This document shows, in pieces, positions 44,023 to 51,792 of a stretch of 64,000 nt of DNA (position 1 is its first letter; each line of letters opens with the position of its first letter). The notes beneath the pieces are model-generated. The model did no database searches. It was given only the letters and a program-made list of their open reading frames with translations, and was not told the DNA's origin. A program made the translations under genes and the position numbers. The DNA lies in the NCBI RefSeq assembly GCF_003319175.1, contig NZ_QOHK01000004.1, positions 310,001 to 374,000 on the forward strand. The letters run 5' to 3'. The DNA is from Blastococcus sp. TF02-8 (GTDB lineage: Bacteria > Actinomycetota > Actinomycetes > Mycobacteriales > Geodermatophilaceae).

Positions 44023-44799
44023 ATGACCGAGCTGGCGCGCGCGCTGGACGAGGAGTTGTCCACGCGCGGGCTGCGGGCCTCCGACCTGGACTCCGCGGAG
44101 TACGCCTTCGCGCTGCTCGCCATCCAATCGCTGGTCGACCAGCTCGAGGGCCGAAAGGTTCCCTCCGAGGTCATCGCGTCGAAGCTCCGCGCGGACCCGC
44201 GCCTGGCAGATGTCGGCGAGGAGCGCCTGACTCGCGCCGGTTACCGGGCGATCCGCGACCAGCTCGTCCGAGCCTTCCCTGCGGGCGCGGCGCCCGTCCG
44301 GCCACAGCTGGAACTGTTCCTGACCGGCTCCCTCGCCCACGGCACCGAACTCCTCACCCCCGAGGACGTGGATGCGGTGGAGGAGTTCGTGACCGCCCGC
44401 CTGGCGAGGAGGGAGGCCCGCACCTCCTGGGAGCAGCACCTCGGCCCGTTGCTGAGCCACAGCCAGGTCCTGAAGCTCACCGGCTGGTCCAAGCAGGCCC
44501 TGAGCCAGGCCGTGCGCGAGCACCGGGTGCTGCGCCTCACCGGGAGCGGCCAGCAGCGCTTCTACCCCGCGGCCGGGTTCGACGACGCGACACCCGCACG
44601 GCCCCTGCCGGGGGCCAAGCGGCTGCTCGGCCTCTGGGCGGAGGCCGATCCGCAGGGCTGGACGACGGCCTCGTGGCTGACAACCCCCCAGGTGGAGCTC
44701 GAGCACCGCACGCCTCGCGAGGTCCTGCTCGCCGCCGGCACCGCACCGGAGGAGCTGCTCGCGCTGGCCGGGCAGGCGATCGACCGACTCGCCGCGTGA
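44023..44799 (+). CDS. Antitoxin of the Xre/MbcA/ParS (DUF2384) family
   Basis: A 258-residue protein partnered with a RES toxin. The middle has an HTH-like segment (HSQVLKLTGWSKQALSQAVRE), and the C-terminal 60 residues match the MbcA/ParS/Xre antitoxin toxin-binding domain: LLGLWAEADPQGWTTASWL, then TPREVLLAAG and a helical end. It is longer at the N-terminus than most homologues (usually 110-150 residues). It should neutralise the downstream toxin and repress its own promoter. It is read from a consensus-like leaderless promoter, and its stop overlaps the toxin start by 4 nt (GTGA). Confidence 0.85.
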   Translation: MTELARALDEELSTRGLRASDLDSAEYAFALLAIQSLVDQLEGRKVPSEVIASKLRADPRLADVGEERLTRAGYRAIRDQLVRAFPAGAAPVRPQLELFLTGSLAHGTELLTPEDVDAVEEFVTARLARREARTSWEQHLGPLLSHSQVLKLTGWSKQALSQAVREHRVLRLTGSGQQRFYPAAGFDDATPARPLPGAKRLLGLWAEADPQGWTTASWLTTPQVELEHRTPREVLLAAGTAPEELLALAGQAIDRLAA

Positions 44800-45422
44800 C
44801 CGCACCCCGGGCCGTCGTCCACCTCCCCGAGCCACCGCCCGCGGACGAGCTGCGCGATGCATTTCCTGCCACCGTGTACCCCGCTGGTGCCCCACTCTTC
44901 CGCTCGCACGGGCACCGCCGTGGACCGTGGTGGTTCGCGGACAGCGGCCAGGGCCGTTTCGACTTCACCGCTCCCGACGGCACGTGCTACGTCGCCGAGG
45001 ACGAAGTGATCACCCTGCTGGAGACCTACGGCGGGCTGTCGGTCGTGCCGGCCTACGAGACGGCGAAGCGGGACGCCTCCGAGCTCCGCCTGACCGAGGA
45101 TGTGCGAGTCGCGGACCTGACGTCCAACCTGGCCGCCGGCTTCCGGGTGACCTCGGAGATCGCGACCACGACGGACTACCCCCTCACCCAGCGTTGGGCG
45201 GCGGCGCTCCGGGCCGCCGGGTACGAGGGGGTGCGCTACTGGGCCCGACACGACCTGGTGCACGAGCACGCCTGCGTGGCGTTGTTCGACCGCTCAGGGG
45301 ACCAGGGCGCCGTCGGCCGCGCTCGCTACGACGTGACGTCCACGGTGCACCTCCCCCGTCGGCGCGACCTCCTCGATCGCCTGACCGCCGAGACCGGCAT
45401 CGCCGTCCTGGGTCCGCCGTAG
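44796..45422 (+). CDS. RES-domain toxin
   Basis: A 208-residue protein of the RES family, toxins that degrade NAD+ (for example by phosphorolysis in mycobacterial MbcT) and arrest growth. The defining arginine is in APLFRSHGHRRGPWWF, the nucleotide pocket continues with GTCYVAEDEVITLLET containing the conserved glutamate, and a Ser is seen in VTSTVHLP near the end. Translation is coupled to the antitoxin through the GTGA overlap. Antitoxin-first order and spacing are typical of this type II system. Confidence 0.85.
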   Translation: MTAPRAVVHLPEPPPADELRDAFPATVYPAGAPLFRSHGHRRGPWWFADSGQGRFDFTAPDGTCYVAEDEVITLLETYGGLSVVPAYETAKRDASELRLTEDVRVADLTSNLAAGFRVTSEIATTTDYPLTQRWAAALRAAGYEGVRYWARHDLVHEHACVALFDRSGDQGAVGRARYDVTSTVHLPRRRDLLDRLTAETGIAVLGPP

Positions 45423-45440
45423 GGCCCGTGCTCCGCCGGC

Positions 45441-46541
45441 TCAGACCCGGACCAGGCCCGCGCCGGCCGCGCCCGCCGTGAGCTCGGGCAGCCCGAACGC
45501 CTGGACCGGGCCCAGAGCGCCGGAGCCCTGCACGCCGCGCTCGGCCGCCGTCGTCGCACCCCAGGCGAGCAGCGACGCGGTCAGCCCGTAGGCCTCGGGC
45601 CCGTCGACCTGGACCCGGCTGACCAGCGAGCCGCTGCGGTCGCGGACCTCGGCGACCGTGTGCGTGCGCGCATTCGCCAGGGTCTCCGCCGACGGCGCCT
45701 CACCCACCCGGCGGCCGACGACGTCGGCCAGCCGCTGGGTGACCCGGGGCGCGCCGGGAAGCCTGCCCAGCAGGCCGGTCACGGGGGCCAGCACGTGCGC
45801 CGGACGGGTCAGCGGCCCGAACCAGTCCAGGTGCACGCCGACCTCCTGCAGCGTCGGCGCCAGGCCGGGCAGCGTCAGGTGCTCGGAGCCGCCGACGGAG
45901 AGCCCGCGGCGGGTGCGGCCGTCCACCTGGAACTCCCACACCCGGCGGCCGGCGCCCTCCGTGGTGAGCCGCCCGCCGGTGAACGCGAAGCCCGGCTCGG
46001 TGAGCACCCCCATGAGCGAGACCAGCGTGCCGCGGGAGAACGCCTGCCCCGACGTCCCGGCCATGCTGTAGGCGACGTCGACGCGGTGCGCCCGTTCACC
46101 GGCCTCCTGCAGGGCCAGGGCGGCAGCCAGGTTGCCCGGCACGTAGTCGAGACCGAAGGCGGGGACCAGCGCCGCGCCGGTGTCGGCAGCCCGCCGGCCG
46201 GCGTCCTCGAACACCCGCCGCACGAAGGGCGGCTCGCCGGTGGAGTCGAGGTAGACGGCGCCGGCCTCCACGGCGGCGTCCACGGCCGCCTGGCCGAGCT
46301 GCAGGAACGGGCCGACCGTGGTGACGAGGACGTCACCCGGGCCGAGGAGCTCGCGGACGGAGCCGGGGTCGGTGACGTCGGCGCGCGCGGTCTCCACCCC
46401 ACCCAGCCGCTCGGCGAGCGCGTCCAGCTTGGCGGTGTTCCGCCCGGCGAGGAGGGGCCGGGCGCCGGCGGCGACGAGCGCCTCCGCCGTGCGCGCGCCG
46501 GTGTAGCCGGTTGCTCCGAACAGGACGATCCGCGCGGTCAT
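45441..46541 (-). CDS. Saccharopine dehydrogenase-like / trans-acting enoyl reductase family protein
   Basis: A 366-residue NAD(P)-binding oxidoreductase. The N-terminal Rossmann motif is VLFGATGYTGARTAEALV with an arginine after beta2 (LLAGRNTAKL) favouring NADP. The segment TTVGPFLQLGQAAVDA, an aligned Cys-less YLDSTGEPPFVR stretch, and FGLDYVPGNLAA match the group that includes the mycobacterial trans-acting enoyl reductase of glycolipid synthesis. The substrate here is unknown. ATG 46541 follows TAGGGT (complement of 46549-46554) by 7 nt. It converges on the toxin gene. Confidence 0.87.
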   Translation of the reverse strand: MTARIVLFGATGYTGARTAEALVAAGARPLLAGRNTAKLDALAERLGGVETARADVTDPGSVRELLGPGDVLVTTVGPFLQLGQAAVDAAVEAGAVYLDSTGEPPFVRRVFEDAGRRAADTGAALVPAFGLDYVPGNLAAALALQEAGERAHRVDVAYSMAGTSGQAFSRGTLVSLMGVLTEPGFAFTGGRLTTEGAGRRVWEFQVDGRTRRGLSVGGSEHLTLPGLAPTLQEVGVHLDWFGPLTRPAHVLAPVTGLLGRLPGAPRVTQRLADVVGRRVGEAPSAETLANARTHTVAEVRDRSGSLVSRVQVDGPEAYGLTASLLAWGATTAAERGVQGSGALGPVQAFGLPELTAGAAGAGLVRV

Positions 46542-46548
46542 GCACCCG

Positions 46549-46554
46549 ACCCTA
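46549..46554 (-). promoter_or_regulatory. Leaderless-type -10 box (TAGGGT)
   Basis: On the minus strand TAGGGT precedes the ATG of the enoyl reductase-like gene by 7 nt. Confidence 0.55.
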
Positions 46555-46647
46555 GTGACCGCCCGGAAAAGGGGAGGCGAACCTTTCCTTCACGAGGTTG
46601 CCGGTCCGCCCTCCGGGTAGCGGGACGGCGATGCGACCCTGCGCCGT

Positions 46648-47361
46648 TCAGCCCGCCGGGCCACCGGCCTGCCGTCCGGCGCTGTCCCTGCCCAGGCCCA
46701 CGCGCCCGGCCAGTGCCGCGGCCTCCACCCGCGTCGTCACGTCCAGCCGCCGGAGCAGGTGCGCGACCAGCCGCTTCGTCGTCCGCTCCGAGACGTGCAG
46801 CGTCGTGGCGATGTCCACGGTGCTCGTGCCGTCGGCGACCAGCCGCCACAGCCGCCGCTCGTCGGCGGTCAGGCGCTCGGCGATGCCGTCACCGGCCGGC
46901 GCGGCGTCGGCGAGCAGCTGCCGCAGCAGGGCCTCCGGGACGACCGACCACCCGTCGAGGACCGCCAGCAGCGGCTGCACCAGGTGCTCGGGGTCAGCTG
47001 TCTTCGGCAGGAACGCGGCCGCCCCGGCCCGCAGCGCCTCGATGGCGGCATCCGCCTCGGCCAGCCCGGACAGTGCCACCACCCGCACCATGGGATCGGC
47101 CCGCCGGATCGCCGCGACGGCCCTGGTGCCGCCGGGCGGCGGCATGTGCAGGTCCACGATCGCGACGTCGGCATGGTGGCGCCGCACCAGCGCGGCCGCC
47201 GCCGATGCGTCGTCCGTCGTCCCCACCACCCGTACCCGACCGCCGCTCAGCCCCGGCAGCAGCAGGGTCAGGCCCCGCGTGAACAAGGGGTGGTCGTCCA
47301 CGACCACCACGTCCACCGGCGCCCCACGTTCAGCAGCGAGCGTGCCGTCGATCTCCGCCAC
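46648..47361 (-). CDS. NarL/LuxR-type response regulator
   Basis: A 237-residue regulator. The receiver domain (about 15-135) has acidic pair D22-D23, phospho-acceptor D70 in VAIVDLHMPPPG, and K in AFLPKTADP. The LuxR-type HTH (about 170-228) reads LTADERRLWRLVADGTSTVD and HVSERTTKRLVAHLL. The GTG at 47361 is chosen but a start at the in-frame GTG codons near residue 16 is possible. It is divergent from a sensor-less histidine kinase with 61 bp between, so they are probably a pair. Possible target: the Mn-catalase gene beyond the kinase. Confidence 0.9.
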   Translation of the reverse strand: MAEIDGTLAAERGAPVDVVVVDDHPLFTRGLTLLLPGLSGGRVRVVGTTDDASAAAALVRRHHADVAIVDLHMPPPGGTRAVAAIRRADPMVRVVALSGLAEADAAIEALRAGAAAFLPKTADPEHLVQPLLAVLDGWSVVPEALLRQLLADAAPAGDGIAERLTADERRLWRLVADGTSTVDIATTLHVSERTTKRLVAHLLRRLDVTTRVEAAALAGRVGLGRDSAGRQAGGPAG

Positions 47362-47422
47362 TTCTCCCCTGTCGGCCGTCGTGCCCCGGCGCTGCTGACC
47401 AGGTCTCCGTGAGGAGGTGCCC

Positions 47423-48154
47423 GTGACCGTCGCTCCGGACGTTCCGACGTCGAAGCCCAGCCGCGGACTGCTCAACGATCTCGCCCGAGTGCTCCGCGCG
47501 CATCTCCCGCGTCCGCGGCGGGGCGGAACCGATCCTGAACCGCCCACTCCGGAGGACGCCGTCCTGCGCGCCCTCTGCCACGACATGCGCAGCCCCCTGG
47601 CCTCCCTGGAGGCGGTGCTGGGCACCCTGGACCGCGCGCCGGACGGAGGTGGCGAGCTCCTCGAGCTCGCCCGGGCGCAGACCGCGCACCTCTCCTCGAT
47701 GCTGCGCACCGCCGACGCGACGGCCGGGGCCGCCCCCCGGGCCGGGACGCGGCTGCTGCGCGACGTCCTCCTGGCGGCGATCGCCTGCTCCGGGCTGCCG
47801 CGGAGCCGACTGGCGCTCGAGATCGCCGACGACGCCGGGGAGGTGCGGGTGGCCGACGCCCGGGTCGGCCGGATCGTCACCAACCTGCTGGAGAACGCGC
47901 ACCGCCACGGCGGCGGCCGGCCGGTGGTGCTGCGGGCGACCCGAGCACCCGGCTCCGTGGCACTGGCACTGACCCAGGCCGGCGTCCCGGCCGACCGGGT
48001 GGTGGGCCACCTCAGCCGCACCGAGCCGCCACTGGACCTCAACGGTCTGGGCCTGTGGTCGGTGCGCCGGCAGGCCCGCGAACTGGGCGGCCGCATCCTC
48101 TGGGCCGGCGACAGCCACTCCTTCACGCTGACCGTGCAGCTCCCCGACCGCTGA
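47423..48154 (+). CDS. Cytoplasmic histidine kinase
   Basis: A 243-residue kinase without TM or recognisable sensor domain. The H-box is LCHDMRSPLASLEAVL with H53, and the ATPase domain has the N-box NLLENAHRHG and a G-box at LNGLGLWSVRRQARELGG. Because no input domain is visible, signal sensing must come from a partner or from the basic N-terminus. GTG 47423 has GAGGAGG 5 nt upstream. It is divergent from the LuxR-type regulator and 119 nt upstream of Mn-catalase. Confidence 0.88.
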   Translation: MTVAPDVPTSKPSRGLLNDLARVLRAHLPRPRRGGTDPEPPTPEDAVLRALCHDMRSPLASLEAVLGTLDRAPDGGGELLELARAQTAHLSSMLRTADATAGAAPRAGTRLLRDVLLAAIACSGLPRSRLALEIADDAGEVRVADARVGRIVTNLLENAHRHGGGRPVVLRATRAPGSVALALTQAGVPADRVVGHLSRTEPPLDLNGLGLWSVRRQARELGGRILWAGDSHSFTLTVQLPDR

Positions 48155-48161
48155 ACGTTGG

Positions 48162-48200
48162 CACCCGCGGGCCACCGCTCGGCACCGGCGGGCCACCGGG
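48162..48200 (+). repeat. 18-bp direct repeat, 21-bp period, upstream of Mn-catalase
   Basis: GGCACCCGCGGGCCACCG (48162-48179) and GGCACCGGCGGGCCACCG (48183-48200) differ at one base and are spaced two helical turns apart. This is compatible with tandem binding by a regulator such as the neighbouring NarL-type protein. Confidence 0.5.
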
Positions 48201-48273
48201 CAGGGGCATCTCCCTGGTGTCACCGCAGCAGCGGCGGCACGACAGCACGACCGACCGCCCTCAGGGAGCCCGC

Positions 48274-49134
48274 ATGTTCACGCACACCCACGCCCTGCAG
48301 TACGAGGCGAAGCCCGACGGTCCCGACCCGGACTTCGCCCGCAAGATGCAGGAGGTCCTCGGTGGTCAGTGGGGCGAGATGACCGTCGCCACCCAGTACC
48401 TGCTGCAGGGCTGGAACTGCCGCCTGCCCGGCAAGTACAAGGACCTGCTCCTCGCGATCGGCACCGAGGAGCTCGCCCACGTCGAGATGATCGTGACGAT
48501 GATCGACCGGCTGCTGGACCACATCCCGCTCAAGCCGGACGCCGCGGACCGGTCCAAGGAGGCGGCCGCCGGCTACGGGCAGCACAACCCGCAGCACCCG
48601 ATCGTCAACGGCGCCGGCGCCTCGTACATGGACTCGATGGGCAACCCGTGGACCGGTGCCTACGTGACCGCCAGCGGCAACCTGTACGCCGACTTCATGT
48701 ACAACGCCACCGCCGAGATGCAGGGCCGGCTGCAGGTCGCCCGGCTCTACAACATGACCGACGACCCGGGCGTGAAGGACATGCTCCGGTTCCTCATCAC
48801 CCGCGACCACTACCACCAGCAGCAGTGGCTGGCCGCGCTCGAGGAGCTCAAGGCCGACGGCCTCGAGGGCGTCCCCGTCCCGGAGGCGTTCCCGCTGGAG
48901 GAGGAGGTCGGCGACCTCGGCTACGTCTTCATCGACGCCTCCGACGGTCCCGACGCCGCCGCCGGCCGCTGGGCGTCCGGTCCGTCGATCGATGGCCGCG
49001 GCACCTTCTCGGCCCGGCCCATCGAGGCGACCGCCGACGCGCCGATCCTGCCGCCGGGCGACCCGCGCCTGTTCCCGACGCCGCAGATGGAGGGGCAGTC
49101 CCTCCTGCAGAAGGCCAAGGACATGCTCACCTAG
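48274..49134 (+). CDS. Manganese catalase
   Basis: Non-haem catalase of 286 residues that disproportionates H2O2 at a di-manganese site in a ferritin-like four-helix bundle. Metal-ligand segments visible are GEMTVATQYLLQGW, GTEELAHVEMIVTM, ATAEMQGRLQVARLYN and ITRDHYHQQQW (E and E-x-x-H pairs). The C-terminal tail with PTPQMEGQSLLQKAKDML is typical of actinobacterial members. AGGGAG lies 6 nt before the ATG. It sits beside a divergent two-component pair and a direct repeat that may control it. Confidence 0.95.
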   Translation: MFTHTHALQYEAKPDGPDPDFARKMQEVLGGQWGEMTVATQYLLQGWNCRLPGKYKDLLLAIGTEELAHVEMIVTMIDRLLDHIPLKPDAADRSKEAAAGYGQHNPQHPIVNGAGASYMDSMGNPWTGAYVTASGNLYADFMYNATAEMQGRLQVARLYNMTDDPGVKDMLRFLITRDHYHQQQWLAALEELKADGLEGVPVPEAFPLEEEVGDLGYVFIDASDGPDAAAGRWASGPSIDGRGTFSARPIEATADAPILPPGDPRLFPTPQMEGQSLLQKAKDMLT

Positions 49135-49237
49135 GCCCTCGCCCACTCCCTCGTCGTGCCGTCGCCGTGCCGGTGGCCGCCCTCCGCGGGTGAGCCACCG
49201 GCCCGGCGGGCCACGCCTCTCGAAAGGCCGAACCGCC

Positions 49238-49474
49238 GTGCACCCGAACCGGGCCCTGCGCCTGCCCCATCCGACGCCCGCCGCGGCGTTGCTCTCCCTG
49301 GTCCACGCCGCCGCGATCGCGGTCGCCGTGGCGAACCCGGGCCGCCCCACGATCGCCGGCATCGTCGTCCTCGCCGGTCTCACCGCCCGGTGGCTGCTGC
49401 GGCACCGCCGATCGGTCGCGGCCGCGGACGTCGTCGTCCTCACCCCTGAAGCCGCTCCCGCAGCCGCTGCCTGA
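49238..49474 (+). CDS. Small two-helix membrane protein, unknown
   Basis: A 78-residue product with two hydrophobic helices (about 15-33 and 38-55), a basic patch (RWLLRHRRS) and a Val/Ala-rich tail. No family is recognised. GTG 49238 has only a weak GAAAGG 11 nt upstream. It is 103 nt after Mn-catalase on the same strand and may share its transcript. Confidence 0.55.
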   Translation: MHPNRALRLPHPTPAAALLSLVHAAAIAVAVANPGRPTIAGIVVLAGLTARWLLRHRRSVAAADVVVLTPEAAPAAAA

Positions 49475-49571
49475 GACCGGCCCACCACCGCGACACCACC
49501 GCGTCACCGCGACGACCGCCGCGCTGCACCGCGGCGGTGACCGCTGCACCGTGGCGGCCGCCGGACGCGCA

Positions 49572-49606
49572 GGGGCCCACCCCCCGAGGTACGAGGAGTG
49601 GGCCCC
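49572..49606. terminator. Hairpin after the acetate symporter gene
   Basis: GGGGCCCAC (49572-49580) pairs with GTGGGCCCC (49598-49606) across a 17-nt loop, downstream of the actP stop on the minus strand. Confidence 0.55.
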
Positions 49607-49622
49607 AGGCGTTCGGGTCCTC

Positions 49623-51263
49623 CTAGTGCTCGACGGCCTTCTCCGCGCCGATGCCGGTCAGGGACCGCACCTCGAGCTCGGCGTTCTTGAGCTGGTCGGG
49701 CTTCTCCTTCGACAGCTTGCTGCCCAACCAGCCGAGGAGGAACGACAGCGGGATGGACACCAGGCCCGGGTTGTTCAGCGGGAACCAGTGGAAGTCCACG
49801 TCCTGGAACAGCGACGTGCTCTTCCCGGTCGTCGCGTTGAGCGGTCCGCCGGAGACCACCGGCGAGAACGCGATCAGGACGAGGCAGGTGATCAGGCCGC
49901 CGTAGATCGACCACAGCGCACCCTGGGTGGTGAACCTCTTCCAGAACAGGGTGTAGATGATCGTGGGCAGGTTGGCCGACGCCGCGATGGCGAAGGCCAG
50001 GGCCACCAGGAACGCGATGTTCAGGCCCGCCTGCAGGGCCAGGATGCCCAGGCCGATCGCGACCGCGCCGATGACCACCGCGGTCACCCGGGCGACCTTC
50101 ACCTCGCCGTTGCCGCTGACCTGGCCCTTCTTGATCACCGAGGCGTAGACGTCGTGCGCGAACGACGCCGACGCGGTGATGGTCAGGCCTGCTACGACGG
50201 CGAGGATCGTGGCGAACGCGACGCCCGCGATGATGCCCAGCAGCACGGTGCCACCCAGCTCGAAGGCCAGGAGCGGCGCCGCCGCGTTGACCGCGCCCGG
50301 GGCCCCGAGGATCCGCTCGGGGCCGACCAGCGCACCGGCCCCGTAGCCGATCACCAGGCTGAAAAGGTAGAAGATGCCGATCAGCCAGATGGCCCAGACC
50401 ACCGAGCGGCGCGCGTCCTTCGCCGTGGGCACGGTGTAGAAGCGCATCAGCACGTGCGGCAGACCGGCCGTGCCGAGCACCAGCGCCAGGCCGAGGGACA
50501 CGAAGTCGAGCTTCGAGGTCTCCGTCAGGCCGTACTGGGCACCGGGCGCGGCGACGTCCCGGCCCTCGACGGCGAGGTCCTGCGCGCCGCCGATCAGCGA
50601 GGACAGGTTGAAGCCGTACTTGCCGAGCACCCACACGGTCATGACCAGCGCGCCGACGATGAGCAGCGAGGCCTTGATGATCTGCACGTAGGTGGTGCCG
50701 CGCATGCCGCCGACCAGCACGTAGAAGATCATCAGCGCGCCCACGATCGTCACGACGATCGCCTGCGCCGCCTCGCCGGTGACCCCGAGCAGCAGGGTGA
50801 CCAGTCCGCCGGCCCCGGCCATCTGGGCCAGCAGGTAGAAGAGCGAGACGACGAGCGTCGAGAGCGCGGCCGCCATGCGCACCGGCCGCTGGCGCATCCG
50901 GAAGGCCAGGACGTCGGCCATCGTGAACCGCGCCGTGTTCCGCATGAGCTCGGCGACGAGCAGGAGCGCGACGAGCCAGGCGACCAGGAAGCCGATCGAG
51001 TAGAGGAAACCGTCGTAGCCGTAGACGGCGATGGCCCCGGCGATGCCCAGGAACGAGGCGGCCGAGAGGTAGTCGCCGGCGATCGCCAGGCCGTTCTGCG
51101 TGCCGCTGATGTTGCGGCCGGCCGCGTAGTAGTCCGCGGCGCTCTTGTTGCTGCGGCTGGCCCGGAACGTGATGGCCAGGGTGATCAGCACGAACACCCC
51201 GAAGATCGAGATGTTGATGGTCGGGTTGCCGATCGTGCTGTCGGCGGCGATCAGGTCAGGCAC
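49623..51263 (-). CDS. actP: Cation/acetate symporter ActP
   Basis: Sodium:solute symporter family permease of 546 residues with about 13 TM helices, importing acetate and related monocarboxylates with Na+ or H+. Signature segments are DYYAAGRNISGTQNGLAIAG, DYLSAASFLGIAG, FTMADVLAFR and GGMRGTTYVQIIKA, all typical of ActP. The GTG start overlaps the DUF485 gene end by 8 nt, the conserved yjcH-actP arrangement. The acyl-CoA ligases in the window are not acetyl-CoA synthetases, so acetate activation lies elsewhere. Confidence 0.95.
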   Translation of the reverse strand: MPDLIAADSTIGNPTINISIFGVFVLITLAITFRASRSNKSAADYYAAGRNISGTQNGLAIAGDYLSAASFLGIAGAIAVYGYDGFLYSIGFLVAWLVALLLVAELMRNTARFTMADVLAFRMRQRPVRMAAALSTLVVSLFYLLAQMAGAGGLVTLLLGVTGEAAQAIVVTIVGALMIFYVLVGGMRGTTYVQIIKASLLIVGALVMTVWVLGKYGFNLSSLIGGAQDLAVEGRDVAAPGAQYGLTETSKLDFVSLGLALVLGTAGLPHVLMRFYTVPTAKDARRSVVWAIWLIGIFYLFSLVIGYGAGALVGPERILGAPGAVNAAAPLLAFELGGTVLLGIIAGVAFATILAVVAGLTITASASFAHDVYASVIKKGQVSGNGEVKVARVTAVVIGAVAIGLGILALQAGLNIAFLVALAFAIAASANLPTIIYTLFWKRFTTQGALWSIYGGLITCLVLIAFSPVVSGGPLNATTGKSTSLFQDVDFHWFPLNNPGLVSIPLSFLLGWLGSKLSKEKPDQLKNAELEVRSLTGIGAEKAVEH

Positions 51264-51651
51264 GGGTGGCCCCTCCGGTGGACTCGTGGGCCGTGGTCCC
51301 GGCGCCGGGCGCGAAGTCGTGCCGCTCGAGCCGCTCCCGCATCTCGTCGGCGATGGGGTCGGTGCGCCGGCCGGCGTGGGCGACGTAGAGGTGCGTGATC
51401 ACGAAGGTGGAGAGGAACTGCCCCAGGCCGAGCAGGAGCCCGAGGTTGACGTTGCCGAACACCTCGGTGGACATGAAGTCCGGCGCGTAGGTGGAGAGCA
51501 GGACGTAGAGCAGGTACCAGGCCAGGAACGCGAAGGTCATCGGGAAGGCGAACCGGCGGAACCGGTTCTTCAGCTCGGCGAACTCCGGGGAGTTCTGCGC
51601 CTCGAGGTACTCCTCGGGCGTCAGCGCACGCCGGTCGGGGGGTGGGGTCAC
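51256..51651 (-). CDS. DUF485 membrane protein (YjcH-like)
   Basis: A 131-residue inner-membrane protein with two TM helices (about 34-54 and 68-92), preceded by the family motif SPEFAELKNRFRRFAFPMT and containing LGQFLSTFVITHLYV. DUF485 proteins are encoded directly ahead of actP in many bacteria and are thought to assist the symporter. GTG 51651 has GGAGG 5 nt upstream. It heads the operon; the divergent region toward the Rieske oxygenase holds a 12-bp direct repeat. Confidence 0.93.
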   Translation of the reverse strand: MTPPPDRRALTPEEYLEAQNSPEFAELKNRFRRFAFPMTFAFLAWYLLYVLLSTYAPDFMSTEVFGNVNLGLLLGLGQFLSTFVITHLYVAHAGRRTDPIADEMRERLERHDFAPGAGTTAHESTGGATRA

Positions 51652-51716
51652 GCGGGCCTCCACAGGGGTCAGGGTGTGGTCCGCGTCACTGTATGGGTTA
51701 CCAGTGGGTACGAGGT

Positions 51717-51771
51717 CACGAGCGGAACAAGGTTTGCCACGACCGGTCGCAGCCCGTAACACGAGCGGAAC
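51717..51771. promoter_or_regulatory. 12-bp direct repeat in the actP/Rieske divergent region
   Basis: CACGAGCGGAAC occurs at 51717-51728 and again at 51760-51771, 43 bp apart (about four helical turns). It may be a looping operator or a tandem activator site. Confidence 0.4.
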
Positions 51772-51792
51772 CGCGCCCTGGTGCAGTGCCTC

